A DNA stretch of 41,370 nt from an uncultured Burkholderiales bacterium (GTDB lineage Bacteria; Pseudomonadota; Gammaproteobacteria; Burkholderiales; Burkholderiaceae_C): the NCBI GenBank assembly GCA_937864005.1, contig CALMIL010000011.1, positions 1 to 41,370 on the forward strand, written 5' to 3'. How positions within the stretch are numbered: the stretch's first letter is position 1; every line of letters begins with the position of its first letter. A program made the position numbers and the translations under genes. Below, in pieces: positions 18,598 through 27,886 of the stretch. Under the pieces are notes generated by a model. That model saw only the letters and a list, made by a program, of their open reading frames with translations, did no database searches and was not told where the DNA came from.

Positions 18598-19371
18598 TCA
18601 GGCGGCGGCGTCGAGCGTGACGATGACCGGCGCGTGGTCGCTCGGCCGCTCGTTCTTGCGCGGCAGCTTGTCGATGTGGCAGGCCGTGACGCGCGGCCGC
18701 AAGGCATCGCTGACGAGGATGTGGTCGATGCGCAGCCCCTGGTTGCGGCGAAACGCGAGGTTGCGGTAGTCCCACCAGCTCCAGGTCTTCGGCGGCTGCT
18801 CGAAGAGCCGGAACGCGTCGTGCAGGCCGAGCGCGATCAGCTTGCGGAATTGCTCGCGTTCCTCGTCGGTGCACAGGATCTGGCCGCGCCAGGCCTCGGG
18901 GTCGTGCACGTCGCGGTCCTCGGGCGCGATGTTGAAGTCGCCCATCAGCACGAGCCGCGGGTGGCGCGAGAGTTCGTCGCGCAGCCAGTCGCGCAGCGCG
19001 CGGTACCACTGCATCTTGTACTCGAACTTGTCGGTCCCCGGCGCCTGGCCGTTGGGCATGTAGCCGCCGACGACGCGCACGCCGCCGACCGTCGCCGTGA
19101 TCACGCGCGCCTGCGGATCGTCGCAGCCGGGGATGTTCTTCAGCGCGTCGGCCGCCTCGGCGCGCGACAGCAGCGCGACGCCGTTGTACGTCCGCTGCCC
19201 GTGCCACTGCGCGCGATAGCCGGCCGCCTCGATCTCGGCATGCGGAAACTTGTCGTCGGTGAGCTTGGTCTCCTGCAGCACGAGCACGTCGACCGGGTTC
19301 GCACCGAGCCAGGCGAGCACCTGCGGCAGCCGCACGCCGAGCGAGTTGACGTTCCAGGTGGCGAATTGCAT
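18598..19371 (-). CDS. xth: Exodeoxyribonuclease III (AP endonuclease family)
   Basis: This is a Mg-dependent DNA repair nuclease that cuts at abasic sites and degrades 3' ends. It has 257 residues. Active-site motifs are all present: W-N-V-N-S (Asn7), Q-E-T-K (Glu34), G-D-F-N-I-A-P (catalytic Asp/Asn, about 144-150), R-I-D-H-I-L and S-D-H-A-P-V with the catalytic His. The start is supported by GAGGGAG upstream. It is convergent with ntrC (25 bp apart) and first of a - strand group with folA and thyA upstream of it. Confidence 0.95.
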   Translation of the reverse strand: MQFATWNVNSLGVRLPQVLAWLGANPVDVLVLQETKLTDDKFPHAEIEAAGYRAQWHGQRTYNGVALLSRAEAADALKNIPGCDDPQARVITATVGGVRVVGGYMPNGQAPGTDKFEYKMQWYRALRDWLRDELSRHPRLVLMGDFNIAPEDRDVHDPEAWRGQILCTDEEREQFRKLIALGLHDAFRLFEQPPKTWSWWDYRNLAFRRNQGLRIDHILVSDALRPRVTACHIDKLPRKNERPSDHAPVIVTLDAAA

Positions 19372-19390
19372 GACGGGCTCCCTCGCGCCG

Positions 19391-19891
19391 CTAGCCGGCG
19401 ATGCGCCGGTAGGTCGCGAATGCGAAGTCGAAATCGTTCGGTGGCGCGGCGTGGTGGGCCTCGCGGTTCAGCATCTCGAACCGTGATCGGTCCCAGGCCG
19501 GAAAGAAGGTATCGCCATCGATATCGCGATCGATCTCGGTCAACACCAGTTCATCGGCGCGCGGCAGCGCTTCGCGGTACAGCTCGCCGCCGCCGATGAC
19601 GAAGGCGATGGGCTCGCCCTCGATGCGCGCCAGCGACGCGTGCAGCGAACGCGCGGGCTCGGCGCCGTCGGCCCGCCAGTCGGGATTGCGGCTGACGACG
19701 ATATTGCGCCGCTCGGGCAGCGGCCGAAAGCGCGGCGGCAGCGAATCCCAGGTCTTGCGCCCCATGATGACCGGATGGCCGATCGTCGTGCGGCGGAAAT
19801 GCTGCTGGTCCTCGGGCAGCCGAAACGGCAGCCCGCCGTTGCGGCCGATGCAGCCGTTGCGGGCGACGGCCGCGACGAGGACGATCTTCAC
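19391..19891 (-). CDS. folA: Dihydrofolate reductase
   Basis: It reduces dihydrofolate to tetrahydrofolate with NADPH; target of trimethoprim. It is 166 residues, normal length. Motifs: G-C-I-G-R-N-G-G-L-P, then F-R-L-P-E-D with catalytic Asp28, V-I-M-G-R-K-T-W-D-S-L, and F-V-I-G-G-G-E-L-Y near the C-terminal half. The residue after L-P is Phe23 instead of the usual Trp. It lies 3 nt downstream of thyA, the enzyme that generates dihydrofolate. Confidence 0.95.
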   Translation of the reverse strand: MKIVLVAAVARNGCIGRNGGLPFRLPEDQQHFRRTTIGHPVIMGRKTWDSLPPRFRPLPERRNIVVSRNPDWRADGAEPARSLHASLARIEGEPIAFVIGGGELYREALPRADELVLTEIDRDIDGDTFFPAWDRSRFEMLNREAHHAAPPNDFDFAFATYRRIAG

Positions 19892-19894
19892 GGC

Positions 19895-20722
19895 CTAGAC
19901 CGCCACCGGCGCCTTGATCGCCGGATGATGCTCGTAGCCGACGACTTCGAAGTCCTCGTACTCGTAGTCGAAGATCGACGCCGGCCGGCGCTTGATGCGA
20001 AGCTGCGGGAAAGGGTAGGGCGCGCGCGAGAGCTGGAGCGCGACCTGCTCGGCATGGTTGGCGTAGAGGTGGCAGTCGCCGCCGGTCCAGATGAAGTCGC
20101 CGACGTCCAGATCGCACTGCTGCGCGAGCATGTGCGTGAGCAGCGCGTAGCTCGCGATATTGAACGGCACGCCGAGGAAGATGTCGGCGCTGCGCTGGTA
20201 CAGCTGGCACGACAGGCGCCCGCGCTGCGCCGGCGAGGCGCCGGGGGCGACGTAGAACTGGAACAGCGCGTGGCACGGCAGCAGCGCCATCTTCGACAGA
20301 TCGGCGACATTCCAGGCACTGACGAGGATGCGGCGCGAATCGGGGTTCGTCTTCAACTGCTCGACGACCTGCGCGATCTGGTCGATGTGGCCGCCGCCGG
20401 GCGTCGGCCAACTGCGCCACTGCACGCCGTAGACCGGGCCGAGGCTGCCGTCGGGCGCCGCCCATTCGTCCCAGATCGTCACGCCGCGCTCCTGCAGCCA
20501 GCGCGCGTTGCCGTCGCCGCGCAGGAACCACAGCAGCTCGAGGATGACCGACTTGAGGTGCACCTTCTTCGTCGTCACGAGTGGAAAGCCCTCGGCGAGG
20601 GGAAAGCGCATCTGGTGGCCGAAGACGCTCTTCGTGCCGGTGCAGGTGCGGTCGGGCTTGAAGACGCCGTGCTGCGCGACGTGGCGCATCAGGTCCTCGT
20701 ACGGGGTGCGAACGGGTGGCAT
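19895..20722 (-). CDS. thyA: Thymidylate synthase
   Basis: It methylates dUMP to dTMP using methylene-tetrahydrofolate, releasing dihydrofolate for FolA. It has 275 residues from the ATG at 20722. The frame is open upstream, but the extra part is Arg-rich and not family-like. Key parts: R-T-C-T-G-T (about 25-30), catalytic Cys150 in L-L-P-C-H-A, and [16 protein letters not shown]. It is about 11 residues longer than the E. coli enzyme, with a short Pro/Ala/Gln insertion near 160-168 between F-Y-V-A and R-L-S-C-Q. It forms an operon with folA. Confidence 0.96.
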   Translation of the reverse strand: MPPVRTPYEDLMRHVAQHGVFKPDRTCTGTKSVFGHQMRFPLAEGFPLVTTKKVHLKSVILELLWFLRGDGNARWLQERGVTIWDEWAAPDGSLGPVYGVQWRSWPTPGGGHIDQIAQVVEQLKTNPDSRRILVSAWNVADLSKMALLPCHALFQFYVAPGASPAQRGRLSCQLYQRSADIFLGVPFNIASYALLTHMLAQQCDLDVGDFIWTGGDCHLYANHAEQVALQLSRAPYPFPQLRIKRRPASIFDYEYEDFEVVGYEHHPAIKAPVAV

Positions 20723-20810
20723 GGGTCTCGTATCGTGATCTCGGGCGGGTGTGCCGGCACCGCGGCTGGCGCGGCGCGGCGGGATGCCATTGTCGCGGAC
20801 GCGGCGGCGC

Positions 20811-22496
20811 TCAGCCCTTGGCGGCCAGCGGCGGATCCCACTCGGCGCGCGGCACGACCTTCGCGCGTTCGGGGTCGCCCATATAGTGCGGCGACATGAT
20901 CTGCACGCCGTTCTCGTTGAATACGTCCTGCAGGTTGGCGTGCAGCTGGCCAAGCAGTTCGGCGCGCGGCAGCGGCTGCGTCGGCACGGCGTGCGCGGCG
21001 ATCCGGTATTCGGCGTAGTAGTCGGAAAGCGCGGTCTGGAAGACCTTCGGCGGCGGGGTCTGGCTGATGCCTTCGGTGCGCAGAGCCGCCTCGATCATCA
21101 TCGCGTGCACCTGGCGCCAAGGCGCGTCGTAGCCGATCGTCAGCTCGGTGTCGACGATATAGCCCGACCCGGGCATCGAGCGCGAATAGTTGCGCGTCAC
21201 GCTGCCGACGATCAGCGTATTCGGGACCGTCAGCTCCTCGCCCATGCCGGTTCGCACCCGCGTCGAGAAGGTGCCGACCTGGGTGACCGTGCCTTCGAAA
21301 TCGCCGACGCGGACGTACTCGCCGACGCGCATCGTGTGCGAGTAGGTGACGATCAGCCCGCTGATCGCCTGGCCCAGCATATTCGACGCGCCGAGCGACA
21401 CCATCAGGCCGAGCAGCACCGACATGCCCTTGAAGGCCTCGGTCTGCGCGCCCGGCAGGTAGGGGTAGGCCATCGCGAGCGCGAACAGCCAGACCCCGAG
21501 CTGCACCAGCCGGCGCGTCGCGCGCACCGTATCCTTGTCGATCCAGCGCAATTCGAGTTCGCCGCGTTCGACCTGCGCGAACAGCGGCGAGACCAGGCCG
21601 AGCGCGGCGCGCGCGAGCACGAAGATGGCAAGGGCGACGGCCAGACCGGGCAGCGAGTCGGCGATCGCGCCGAAGACGAAGTTCGCGAGATCGAGCGCCG
21701 ACTGGTTCATCTGCTCGCCCCAGCGCCGCGTATACGGGAACTGGCTCATCGAGAAGCCGAGCCACTCGACGACCGCGATCAGCGCGAGAACCCAGAGCGA
21801 CGCCCGCAGCGCGGCGTTGAGAATCCGGAACAGCCGCTCGCTGCCGAACAACGGGGCGCCGCCGAGCGCAATCTTCGATCCGTGCTTTTCGGCGAGGCGC
21901 TTCATCAGCCCCTCCATTCGCCGCCCGAGGAAAGACAGACCCCACAGGACGAGTGCAAGGACGATCGTCGCGATCGCCGCGATACCGGTCGCCCGCAGCA
22001 TGAATGTGACCGAACTCGCTTCGCGGCCCTCGTCGAGTGCCTGCTGCAGCGCGGCTCGAACCTCGTTTGCGGTCTGCCCCGGGCCGAGGTCGGCACTCAC
22101 GAATGGAAAGGCCGGCGCGCCGTCGACCATCACGATGGTCGCGTTCTGGAACGGCGACAGCGAAACCTGGAGCGGCCCGCGCTTGCTCATGATCTGGTCG
22201 ATCTGGAACCGCGCCCGGCTTGCGCGCTCGGCGGGCGACATATTGAGCAGCGGCTCGCGAAAGGTGATGATCGGACGGTTATAGATCGTGAGCCGCACGT
22301 TGTCGTGTGTCTGGCCCGGTGCCCCCGCCTCGGCCAGCGCGAGACCTTCCTGCAATACGTCGGGCGACGGCGCCGGCGCGGAAGGCACGACCGCCGCCCG
22401 TCCGGCGGCCGCGGCGCCGCACAGCGCGAGAACGACCAGCCACGGCGCGAGCCAGGCCGCGCACCGCCACCCCGAAAACCGCAGTCGCCGAATCAT
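20811..22496 (-). CDS. MscS-family mechanosensitive channel with periplasmic N-terminal domain
   Basis: It has 561 residues. A signal-like hydrophobic N-terminus (about 10-35) is followed by a periplasmic domain (about 36-160), then about five membrane helices between 165 and 385. The pore helix region [18 protein letters not shown] (about 362-379) has the Gly/Ala pattern of MscS TM3, and is followed by the MscS beta domain ([14 protein letters not shown]) and a C-terminal alpha/beta domain. Such channels release solutes on osmotic downshock. On the - strand TACAGT (22503-22508) ends 6 nt before the ATG, a weak -10 candidate. The ABC exporter gene lies 80 bp upstream in the same direction. 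Confidence 0.87.
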   Translation of the reverse strand: MIRRLRFSGWRCAAWLAPWLVVLALCGAAAAGRAAVVPSAPAPSPDVLQEGLALAEAGAPGQTHDNVRLTIYNRPIITFREPLLNMSPAERASRARFQIDQIMSKRGPLQVSLSPFQNATIVMVDGAPAFPFVSADLGPGQTANEVRAALQQALDEGREASSVTFMLRATGIAAIATIVLALVLWGLSFLGRRMEGLMKRLAEKHGSKIALGGAPLFGSERLFRILNAALRASLWVLALIAVVEWLGFSMSQFPYTRRWGEQMNQSALDLANFVFGAIADSLPGLAVALAIFVLARAALGLVSPLFAQVERGELELRWIDKDTVRATRRLVQLGVWLFALAMAYPYLPGAQTEAFKGMSVLLGLMVSLGASNMLGQAISGLIVTYSHTMRVGEYVRVGDFEGTVTQVGTFSTRVRTGMGEELTVPNTLIVGSVTRNYSRSMPGSGYIVDTELTIGYDAPWRQVHAMMIEAALRTEGISQTPPPKVFQTALSDYYAEYRIAAHAVPTQPLPRAELLGQLHANLQDVFNENGVQIMSPHYMGDPERAKVVPRAEWDPPLAAKG

Positions 22497-22576
22497 CCGC
22501 GAACTGTATCCGAGCGCAGGGCGGCGCGGGATGGGTGGAACATGGGGCGCAGCGCGCGATCGGCGCCGAGCACGGC

Positions 22577-24382
22577 TCAGACGTCGAACTGCAGCGCCGC
22601 CAGCCGGGCGTAGATGCCGCCCGCCGCCGAGAGGCTCGCGTGGGTGCCGGTCTCGACGATCCGGCCGTGTTCCATGACGACGATGCGGTCGGCACGCTGC
22701 ACGGTCGCCAGGCGGTGTGCGATGACGAGCGTCGTGCGGTCCTGCATCGCCGATTCGAGGGCGGCCTGCACCATGCGTTCGCTCTCGGCGTCGAGCGCGC
22801 TCGTCGCTTCGTCGAGCAGCAGCAGCGGCGCGTTCTTCAGCATCGCGCGCGCGATCGCGATGCGCTGGCGCTGGCCGCCCGACAGGCGCACGCCGCGCTC
22901 GCCGAGGAAGGTCGCATAGCCCTCGGGCAGGGCGCGGACGAACTCGTCGGCGTGCGCGCCGCGTGCCGCGGTGATCACCTCGTCGTCGCTCGCGCCGGGC
23001 CGGCCGTAGCGGATATTCTCGAGCGCGCTGGTCGAGAAGATCACCGCATCCTGCGGCACGATGCCGATGCGCCCACGCAGCTCGGGCAGTGCGGCGCTGC
23101 GCACCGGCACGCCGTCGATCAGCACCCGGCCGTGCTGCGCGTCATAGAAGCGCAGCAGCAGCTGGAAGACGGTGCTCTTGCCGGCGCCGCTCGGGCCGAC
23201 GATCGCGACCGTCTCGCCCGCGTGCACCTCGAGCGTCACCTGGTCGAGCGCTGCGCGTTGCGGGCGCGACGGGTAGTGAAACGTCACCGCCTCGAGCGTC
23301 ACCGAAGAGCCGCCGCGCACCGCCGGCAGTGCAACGGGCCGGGCCGGCGAGACGATCGTCGAAGTCGTCGCGAGCAGTTCCATCAGCCGTTCGGTCGCGC
23401 CCGCCGCGCGCAGCAGGTCGCCGTAGACCTCGGCGAGCACCGCGATCGACGAGACGAGGATGATGACGTAGACGACCGTCTCGCCGAGGTGGCCGGCGCT
23501 GATCCGGCCGGCGATCACCGCCTGCGTGCCCTGGTACAGCCCCCACAGCAGCGCCCCGAAGGTCGCGCTGATGATGAAGGCGACGAGGAACGAGCGCAGC
23601 CTCGAGCGGCGCACCGCGGTCTCGAACGCATTCTCGGTCGAGGCGTCGAAGCGCGCCGCCTCGCGCGCCTCCTGCGTGTAGCTCTGCACGACCGGGATCG
23701 CGTTGAGCACCTCGGCGGCGATCGCGCTCGAGTCGGCGATCCGGTCCTGGCTGGCGCGCGACAGGCCGCGCACGCGGCGCCCGAAGTAGAGCGACGGCAG
23801 CACGACCAGCACGAGCACGCCCAGCACCTGCGTCATCACGACCGGATTGGTGACGACGAGCATCGCCATTGCGCCCAGGCCCATCACCGAATTGCGCAGC
23901 CCCATCGACAGGCTCGAGCCGACGACGGTCTGTACGAGCGTCGTATCGGTCGTCAGGCGCGAGAGCACCTCGCCGGTCTGCGTCGTCTCGAAGAACTGCG
24001 GGCTCTGGCCGACGACGTGCGCGTAGACGGCGTTGCGCAGGTCGGCCGTGACGCGCTCGCCGAGCCAGCTCACCATGTAGTAGCGCGCGGCGGAGAAAAC
24101 GCCGAGCGCGGCACCGACCGCGAACAGCTCGAAGAAGTGGCTGCGCAGCGCCATCACGCGCTCCCCCGGGTCGGCGGCGACCATGCCGTTGTCGATCAGC
24201 AGGCGCAGCGCGACCGGAAAGACGAGCGTGCTGACCGCGGCGAGGACGAGAAACAGCAGCGCCAGCGCGATCCGCCCGCGATACGGGCGCAGGAACGGCA
24301 GCAGGCCGCGCAGCGGGCCGACGCTGCGGGCGCGGGCGTCGGCGCCTGCGCGGCGGGCGGGGAGGGCGGCAGCGGCGGGCAT
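22577..24382 (-). CDS. ABC exporter, fused membrane and ATPase domains (MsbA-related)
   Basis: It has 601 residues: a type IV exporter membrane domain with six helices (about 30-330), then a nucleotide-binding domain with Walker A G-P-S-G-A-G-K-S-T, Q-loop V-P-Q-D-A-V, signature L-S-G-G-Q-R-Q-R, Walker B L-L-L-L-D-E-A-T-S-A-L-D and H-loop I-A-H-R-L-A-T. It acts as a homodimer. The substrate may be a lipid, drug or peptide; sequence alone does not tell. It is divergent from the marR-emr operon, sharing a 99-bp intergenic region with a palindromic operator, so co-regulation is possible. No ribosome binding site is obvious before the ATG. Confidence 0.9.
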   Translation of the reverse strand: MPAAAALPARRAGADARARSVGPLRGLLPFLRPYRGRIALALLFLVLAAVSTLVFPVALRLLIDNGMVAADPGERVMALRSHFFELFAVGAALGVFSAARYYMVSWLGERVTADLRNAVYAHVVGQSPQFFETTQTGEVLSRLTTDTTLVQTVVGSSLSMGLRNSVMGLGAMAMLVVTNPVVMTQVLGVLVLVVLPSLYFGRRVRGLSRASQDRIADSSAIAAEVLNAIPVVQSYTQEAREAARFDASTENAFETAVRRSRLRSFLVAFIISATFGALLWGLYQGTQAVIAGRISAGHLGETVVYVIILVSSIAVLAEVYGDLLRAAGATERLMELLATTSTIVSPARPVALPAVRGGSSVTLEAVTFHYPSRPQRAALDQVTLEVHAGETVAIVGPSGAGKSTVFQLLLRFYDAQHGRVLIDGVPVRSAALPELRGRIGIVPQDAVIFSTSALENIRYGRPGASDDEVITAARGAHADEFVRALPEGYATFLGERGVRLSGGQRQRIAIARAMLKNAPLLLLDEATSALDAESERMVQAALESAMQDRTTLVIAHRLATVQRADRIVVMEHGRIVETGTHASLSAAGGIYARLAALQFDV

Positions 24383-24456
24383 GGCGGAAGTCTACGGGTG
24401 GCGGCCGGCGGGGCGCGGGGGCTGGAGCGCCTTGTGGAAGGCTGCCAGCACAATGT

Positions 24457-24475
24457 TTGCCTATGCAAGTATACT
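24457..24475 (+). promoter_or_regulatory. MarR-type operator and -10 box of the marR-emr operon
   Basis: A perfect palindrome TTGC-CTAT-GCAA (24457-24468) is followed after one base by TATACT (24470-24475), a near-consensus -10. The operator thus covers the spacer of the promoter, the standard position for MarR repression. No clear -35 is visible. The -10 ends 6 nt before the ATG at 24482, which implies a leaderless marR message. Confidence 0.6.
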
Positions 24476-24481
24476 GCGCGC

Positions 24482-24997
24482 ATGCCGAGCACCGATCGAA
24501 CCGCCGCCAAGCCCGCGACGCCCAGGCCGGCCGCGTTCTATCGCGCGCGCGGCTACGGTGCCGAGCAAAGCGTCGGCTATCTGATGCGCCAGGTCGTGAC
24601 GAGCCTGGCGCGCGGCATCGACCAGCGGCTCGAGCCGGTCGGGCTGACGAACGCGCAGTGGGTACCGCTGCTCAAGCTGCATCTGGGGGCAGCCGCCAAC
24701 GTCGCCGAGCTGGCGCGTGAATGCCAGATCGATGCCGGCGCGATGACGCGCCTGCTCGACCGGCTCGAGGCCAAGCGACTCGTGCGCCGCGTGCGCTCGA
24801 CCGACGACCGGCGGGTCGTCAAGATCGAGCTGACCGCCGAAGGCGTGCAGGCCGCGCGCCGGATTCCGGGCGTGCTGTGCGAGGTTCAGAACGCGCACCT
24901 GGCCGGCTTCACGGCGGCCGAGTGGGAAACGCTCAAGGCCGCACTGCAGCGCATGCTCGCCAACGGCCGCGCCCTGGACAAGAGTGCGCGGGGCTGA
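24482..24997 (+). CDS. MarR-family transcriptional repressor of the efflux operon
   Basis: It has 171 residues with a winged helix-turn-helix in the middle (about 70-125): V-A-E-L-A-R-E-C-Q-I-D-A-G-A-M-T-R-L-L-D-R-L as recognition region and the wing S-T-D-D-R-R-V-V. Flanking helices form the dimer interface. It resembles EmrR/MprA-type regulators that are released from DNA by phenolic or lipophilic drugs. It is the first gene of an operon with an outer-membrane factor, EmrA and EmrB, preceded by its own probable operator. A 30-residue basic/Pro-rich N-terminal extension precedes the core. Confidence 0.88.
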   Translation: MPSTDRTAAKPATPRPAAFYRARGYGAEQSVGYLMRQVVTSLARGIDQRLEPVGLTNAQWVPLLKLHLGAAANVAELARECQIDAGAMTRLLDRLEAKRLVRRVRSTDDRRVVKIELTAEGVQAARRIPGVLCEVQNAHLAGFTAAEWETLKAALQRMLANGRALDKSARG

Positions 24998-25034
24998 ATG
25001 CGGCGGTACCGATGAACGGACGGGCAGGACAGCG

Positions 25035-26510
25035 ATGAAGATGCGATGCAATTCGGCGTTCGATGCGCCGCGCCGCCACGCGGCGGCGCTCGCCGCCTCG
25101 TGCGCGGCGTTTGCCCTCGCCGGCTGCGTCAGCAGCGCGGGCATCGCGCCGCAGGCGCAGAAGATGAGCGCGGCCGAGGTCGGGGTGCCGCCGTACGCGC
25201 CCGCCGCCGCCGTCTCCGACCGCTGGTGGAAGGCATTCGGCGATGCCGAGCTCGACAAGCTCGTCGAGTCTGCCTTTGCCGGCAATCCAAGCTTGAAGGT
25301 TGCGCGCGACCGCATCGCACGTGCGGCGGCCGCGACGAGCGCCGCGCAGGCCAACTTCGGCCCGCGTGTCGACGCCGATCTGAACCTGCAGCGCCAGCGC
25401 TATACCGAGAACGGCCTCATTCCGCCGCCGATCGCGGGGTCCGTCGGCAATACCGGGCTGTTCCAGCTCTCGGGCAGCTGGGAGATCGACTTCTTCGGCA
25501 AGAACGCCGCCGCGCTCGGCGCCGCGCTCGGCGCGCAGCGTGCCGCCGAGGCCGACGCGCAGGCGGCGCGCGTGCTGCTCGCGGCGAACGTCGCGCGCAG
25601 CTACTTCGCGCTCGGCGGACTGTTCGAGCAGCGCGTGGTCGCCGAGCGCGCGCTCGCGCAGCGCCAGGAGATCCTGGCCCTGATCCGGCAGCGCGTCGAG
25701 GCCGGTCTCGACACCAACGTCGAGTTGCGCCAGGGGGAAGCGGCGGTGCCGGAGACGGCGCGCCAGATCGAGGTCATCGACGAACAGATCGCGCACACCC
25801 GCCATGCGCTCACCGCGCTTGCCGCGCAGCCCGCGGGCGCGCTCGATGCGCTCGCGCCCCGGCTGCGCACGGTGCGGGCGGTGCCGCTGCCGGCCGATAT
25901 TCCGGCCGACCTGCTCGGCCGACGCGCCGATATCGAGGCCGCGCGCCAGCGCGTCGAGGCCGCAACGCAGGATGTCGCCTACTCGAAGACGCTGCTCTAT
26001 CCGAATGTCAACCTGATCGCATTCGCGGGCCTGAGCTCGCTCGGCGTCAACCGGCTCGTGAATGCCGGCAGCGAGCAGTACGGCGCCGGCGTCGCGGTCC
26101 ACCTGCCGATCTTCGACGCCGGGCGGCTGCGCGCCAACGTGAGCGCGAAGACGGCCGATCTGGACGCCGCCATCGACAGCTACAACGCGGCGCTGATCGA
26201 GGCGGTGCGCGACGCCGCCGACCAGATCGCCTCGGTGCAGTCGATCGCGCGCCAGCATACGAAGCAGGCCGAGGCGCAGGCGAGGAGCGAACAGGCCTAC
26301 GACCTCGCGCTGCAGCGTTTCGGCGCCGGCCTCGGCACCTACCTGACGGTGCTGAGCGCCGAGGTCGAGGTCCTCGCGCAGCGCCGCCGCGGCGCCGACC
26401 TGAAGGCGCGCGAACTCGACAGCCAGGTCGCCCTGGCGCGCGCGCTCGGCGGCGGCTACGACGCCGCGGCGCAGAACCAATTCTCGAACGGCGCCGATCC
26501 GGCGCGCTGA
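25035..26510 (+). CDS. Efflux outer-membrane lipoprotein (NodT/OMF family)
   Basis: This is a TolC-like outer-membrane channel for the Emr pump. It has 491 residues from the ATG at 25035. A lipoprotein signal ends in A-L-A-G-C with lipidated Cys31. Two OEP domains follow, with the usual paired-repeat motifs (W-W-x-x-F-G-D near the start, L-I-x-x-R-V-E-A-G-L-D-T-N, R-R-A-D-I-E-A-A-R near 296, and the second copy A-L-Q-R-F-G-A-G-L-G-T-Y). It follows marR by 37 bp and precedes emrA by 7 bp, so the operon encodes all three membrane layers of the pump. Confidence 0.92.
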   Translation: MKMRCNSAFDAPRRHAAALAASCAAFALAGCVSSAGIAPQAQKMSAAEVGVPPYAPAAAVSDRWWKAFGDAELDKLVESAFAGNPSLKVARDRIARAAAATSAAQANFGPRVDADLNLQRQRYTENGLIPPPIAGSVGNTGLFQLSGSWEIDFFGKNAAALGAALGAQRAAEADAQAARVLLAANVARSYFALGGLFEQRVVAERALAQRQEILALIRQRVEAGLDTNVELRQGEAAVPETARQIEVIDEQIAHTRHALTALAAQPAGALDALAPRLRTVRAVPLPADIPADLLGRRADIEAARQRVEAATQDVAYSKTLLYPNVNLIAFAGLSSLGVNRLVNAGSEQYGAGVAVHLPIFDAGRLRANVSAKTADLDAAIDSYNAALIEAVRDAADQIASVQSIARQHTKQAEAQARSEQAYDLALQRFGAGLGTYLTVLSAEVEVLAQRRRGADLKARELDSQVALARALGGGYDAAAQNQFSNGADPAR

Positions 26511-26517
26511 GGACGAT

Positions 26518-27873
26518 ATGGCAGAAGAGATGCAAGAACCCTTAACGGCGGCCGCAGGCGCGGCGCCGGGGCTGGAGCGCCGCGCGCAGAACCTGAAGCG
26601 GCGCAAGGCGCTGACGATCGTCGCAATCGCCGTCGCGCTCGGCGCCGTCGCATACGCCGTCCACTACCTCCTGATCGGCGCGCGCTACGAGAGCACCGAC
26701 AACGCCTATGTGCAGGGCAACGTGATCCAGATCACGCCGCAGGTGAGCGGCACCGTGCTCGCGATCAACGCCGACGATACCGATTTCGTGAAGGCCGGGC
26801 AGACGCTCGTCAAGCTCGATCCGGCGGATGCGCGCATCGCGCTCGAGCAGGCCGAGGCGCAGCTCGCGCAGACGGTGCGCGAGGTGCGCACGCTGTACGC
26901 CAACAATTCGACGCTCGAGGCGCAGGTGGCGCTGCGCGAGGCCGACGTGACGCGCGCGAAGAGCGACGTGCAGCGCGCCGAGGACGACATCGCGCGCCGC
27001 AAGCCGCTCGTCGCGACCGGCGCGGTCGGCAAGGAGGAGTTCAATCACAGCATGGCGCAGCTCGCCGTCGCCAAGAGCGTGCTCGCCGCCGCGCAATCGG
27101 CGGTCGTCGCCGCGCGCGAGCAGCTCGCGTCCAACCAGGTGATGACGAGCGGCGTCGGCGTCGAGCGGCACCCTTCGGTGCAGCGCGCCGCGGCCCGCGT
27201 GCGCGAGGCCTACCTCGCGCTGCAGCGCGTCGAGCTGCCGGCCCCGGTGGACGGTACGGTCGCGCGGCGCAGCGTGCAGCTCGGCCAGCGCGTGCAGGCC
27301 GGCGCGCCGCTGATGTCGCTCGTGCCGCTGAAGCAGGTCTGGGTCGACGCCAATTTCAAGGAACCGCAGCTGCGCCGGCTGCGCGTCGATCAGCCGGTGA
27401 CGCTGGTCGCCGACCTGTACGGCAGCGATGTCGAGTTCCATGGCCGCGTCGCCGGCCTGAGCGCGGGCACCGGCTCGGCGTTCTCGCTGCTGCCGGCACA
27501 GAATGCGACCGGCAACTGGATCAAGGTCGTGCAGCGCGTGCCGGTGCGCATCGAGCTCGACCCGAAGGATCTCGCCGCACACCCGCTGCGCGTCGGGCTG
27601 TCGATGGTCGCCACCGTCGATGTGCGCGATCAGACCGGCAAGTCGGTCGCCGACGTGCCGCGCATCAGCCCCGCCAGCCACACCAGCGTCTTCACGAATC
27701 AGGACGCCGACGGCGCCGCCGACGCCGCGGTCGAGCGCATCATCGCCGCCCAGCTCGGCACCGCCCGGGACTCGTCCGGCGCCAAGGCCGCAGCGCGAAA
27801 GGCGGCGGTGCCGGCCGCGAATACGGTCGCCGCGGCCTCCGGCGCCGCGCACGCCGGCACGACGACGCACTGA
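26518..27873 (+). CDS. emrA: EmrA-type membrane fusion protein
   Basis: Periplasmic adaptor (HlyD/EmrA family) linking the EmrB transporter to the outer-membrane channel. It has 451 residues: a short cytoplasmic part, one membrane anchor (about 31-53), then Y-E-S-T-D-N-A-Y-V-Q-G-N, the biotinyl-lipoyl domain split around a long alpha-helical hairpin (about 100-215), and a beta-barrel with V-D-A-N-F-K-E. The C-terminal 60 residues are Ala/Thr-rich and low in complexity. GAGGA at 26509-26513 sits just ahead of the ATG and overlaps the previous stop region. Confidence 0.93.
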   Translation: MAEEMQEPLTAAAGAAPGLERRAQNLKRRKALTIVAIAVALGAVAYAVHYLLIGARYESTDNAYVQGNVIQITPQVSGTVLAINADDTDFVKAGQTLVKLDPADARIALEQAEAQLAQTVREVRTLYANNSTLEAQVALREADVTRAKSDVQRAEDDIARRKPLVATGAVGKEEFNHSMAQLAVAKSVLAAAQSAVVAAREQLASNQVMTSGVGVERHPSVQRAAARVREAYLALQRVELPAPVDGTVARRSVQLGQRVQAGAPLMSLVPLKQVWVDANFKEPQLRRLRVDQPVTLVADLYGSDVEFHGRVAGLSAGTGSAFSLLPAQNATGNWIKVVQRVPVRIELDPKDLAAHPLRVGLSMVATVDVRDQTGKSVADVPRISPASHTSVFTNQDADGAADAAVERIIAAQLGTARDSSGAKAAARKAAVPAANTVAAASGAAHAGTTTH

Positions 27874-27886
27874 CGCCAGAGCGCGC

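Noticed and set aside
22307..24480. Long + strand frame entering marR from upstream
   Set aside because: It is antisense to the MscS and ABC exporter genes and has no family features before the MarR domain. The ATG at 24482 with its own promoter is the proper start.
24421..24482. Promoter for the ABC exporter on the - strand (TTGCAT within the palindrome as -35)
   Set aside because: No -10-like hexamer occurs at 16-18 bp, so I could not support a defined promoter.
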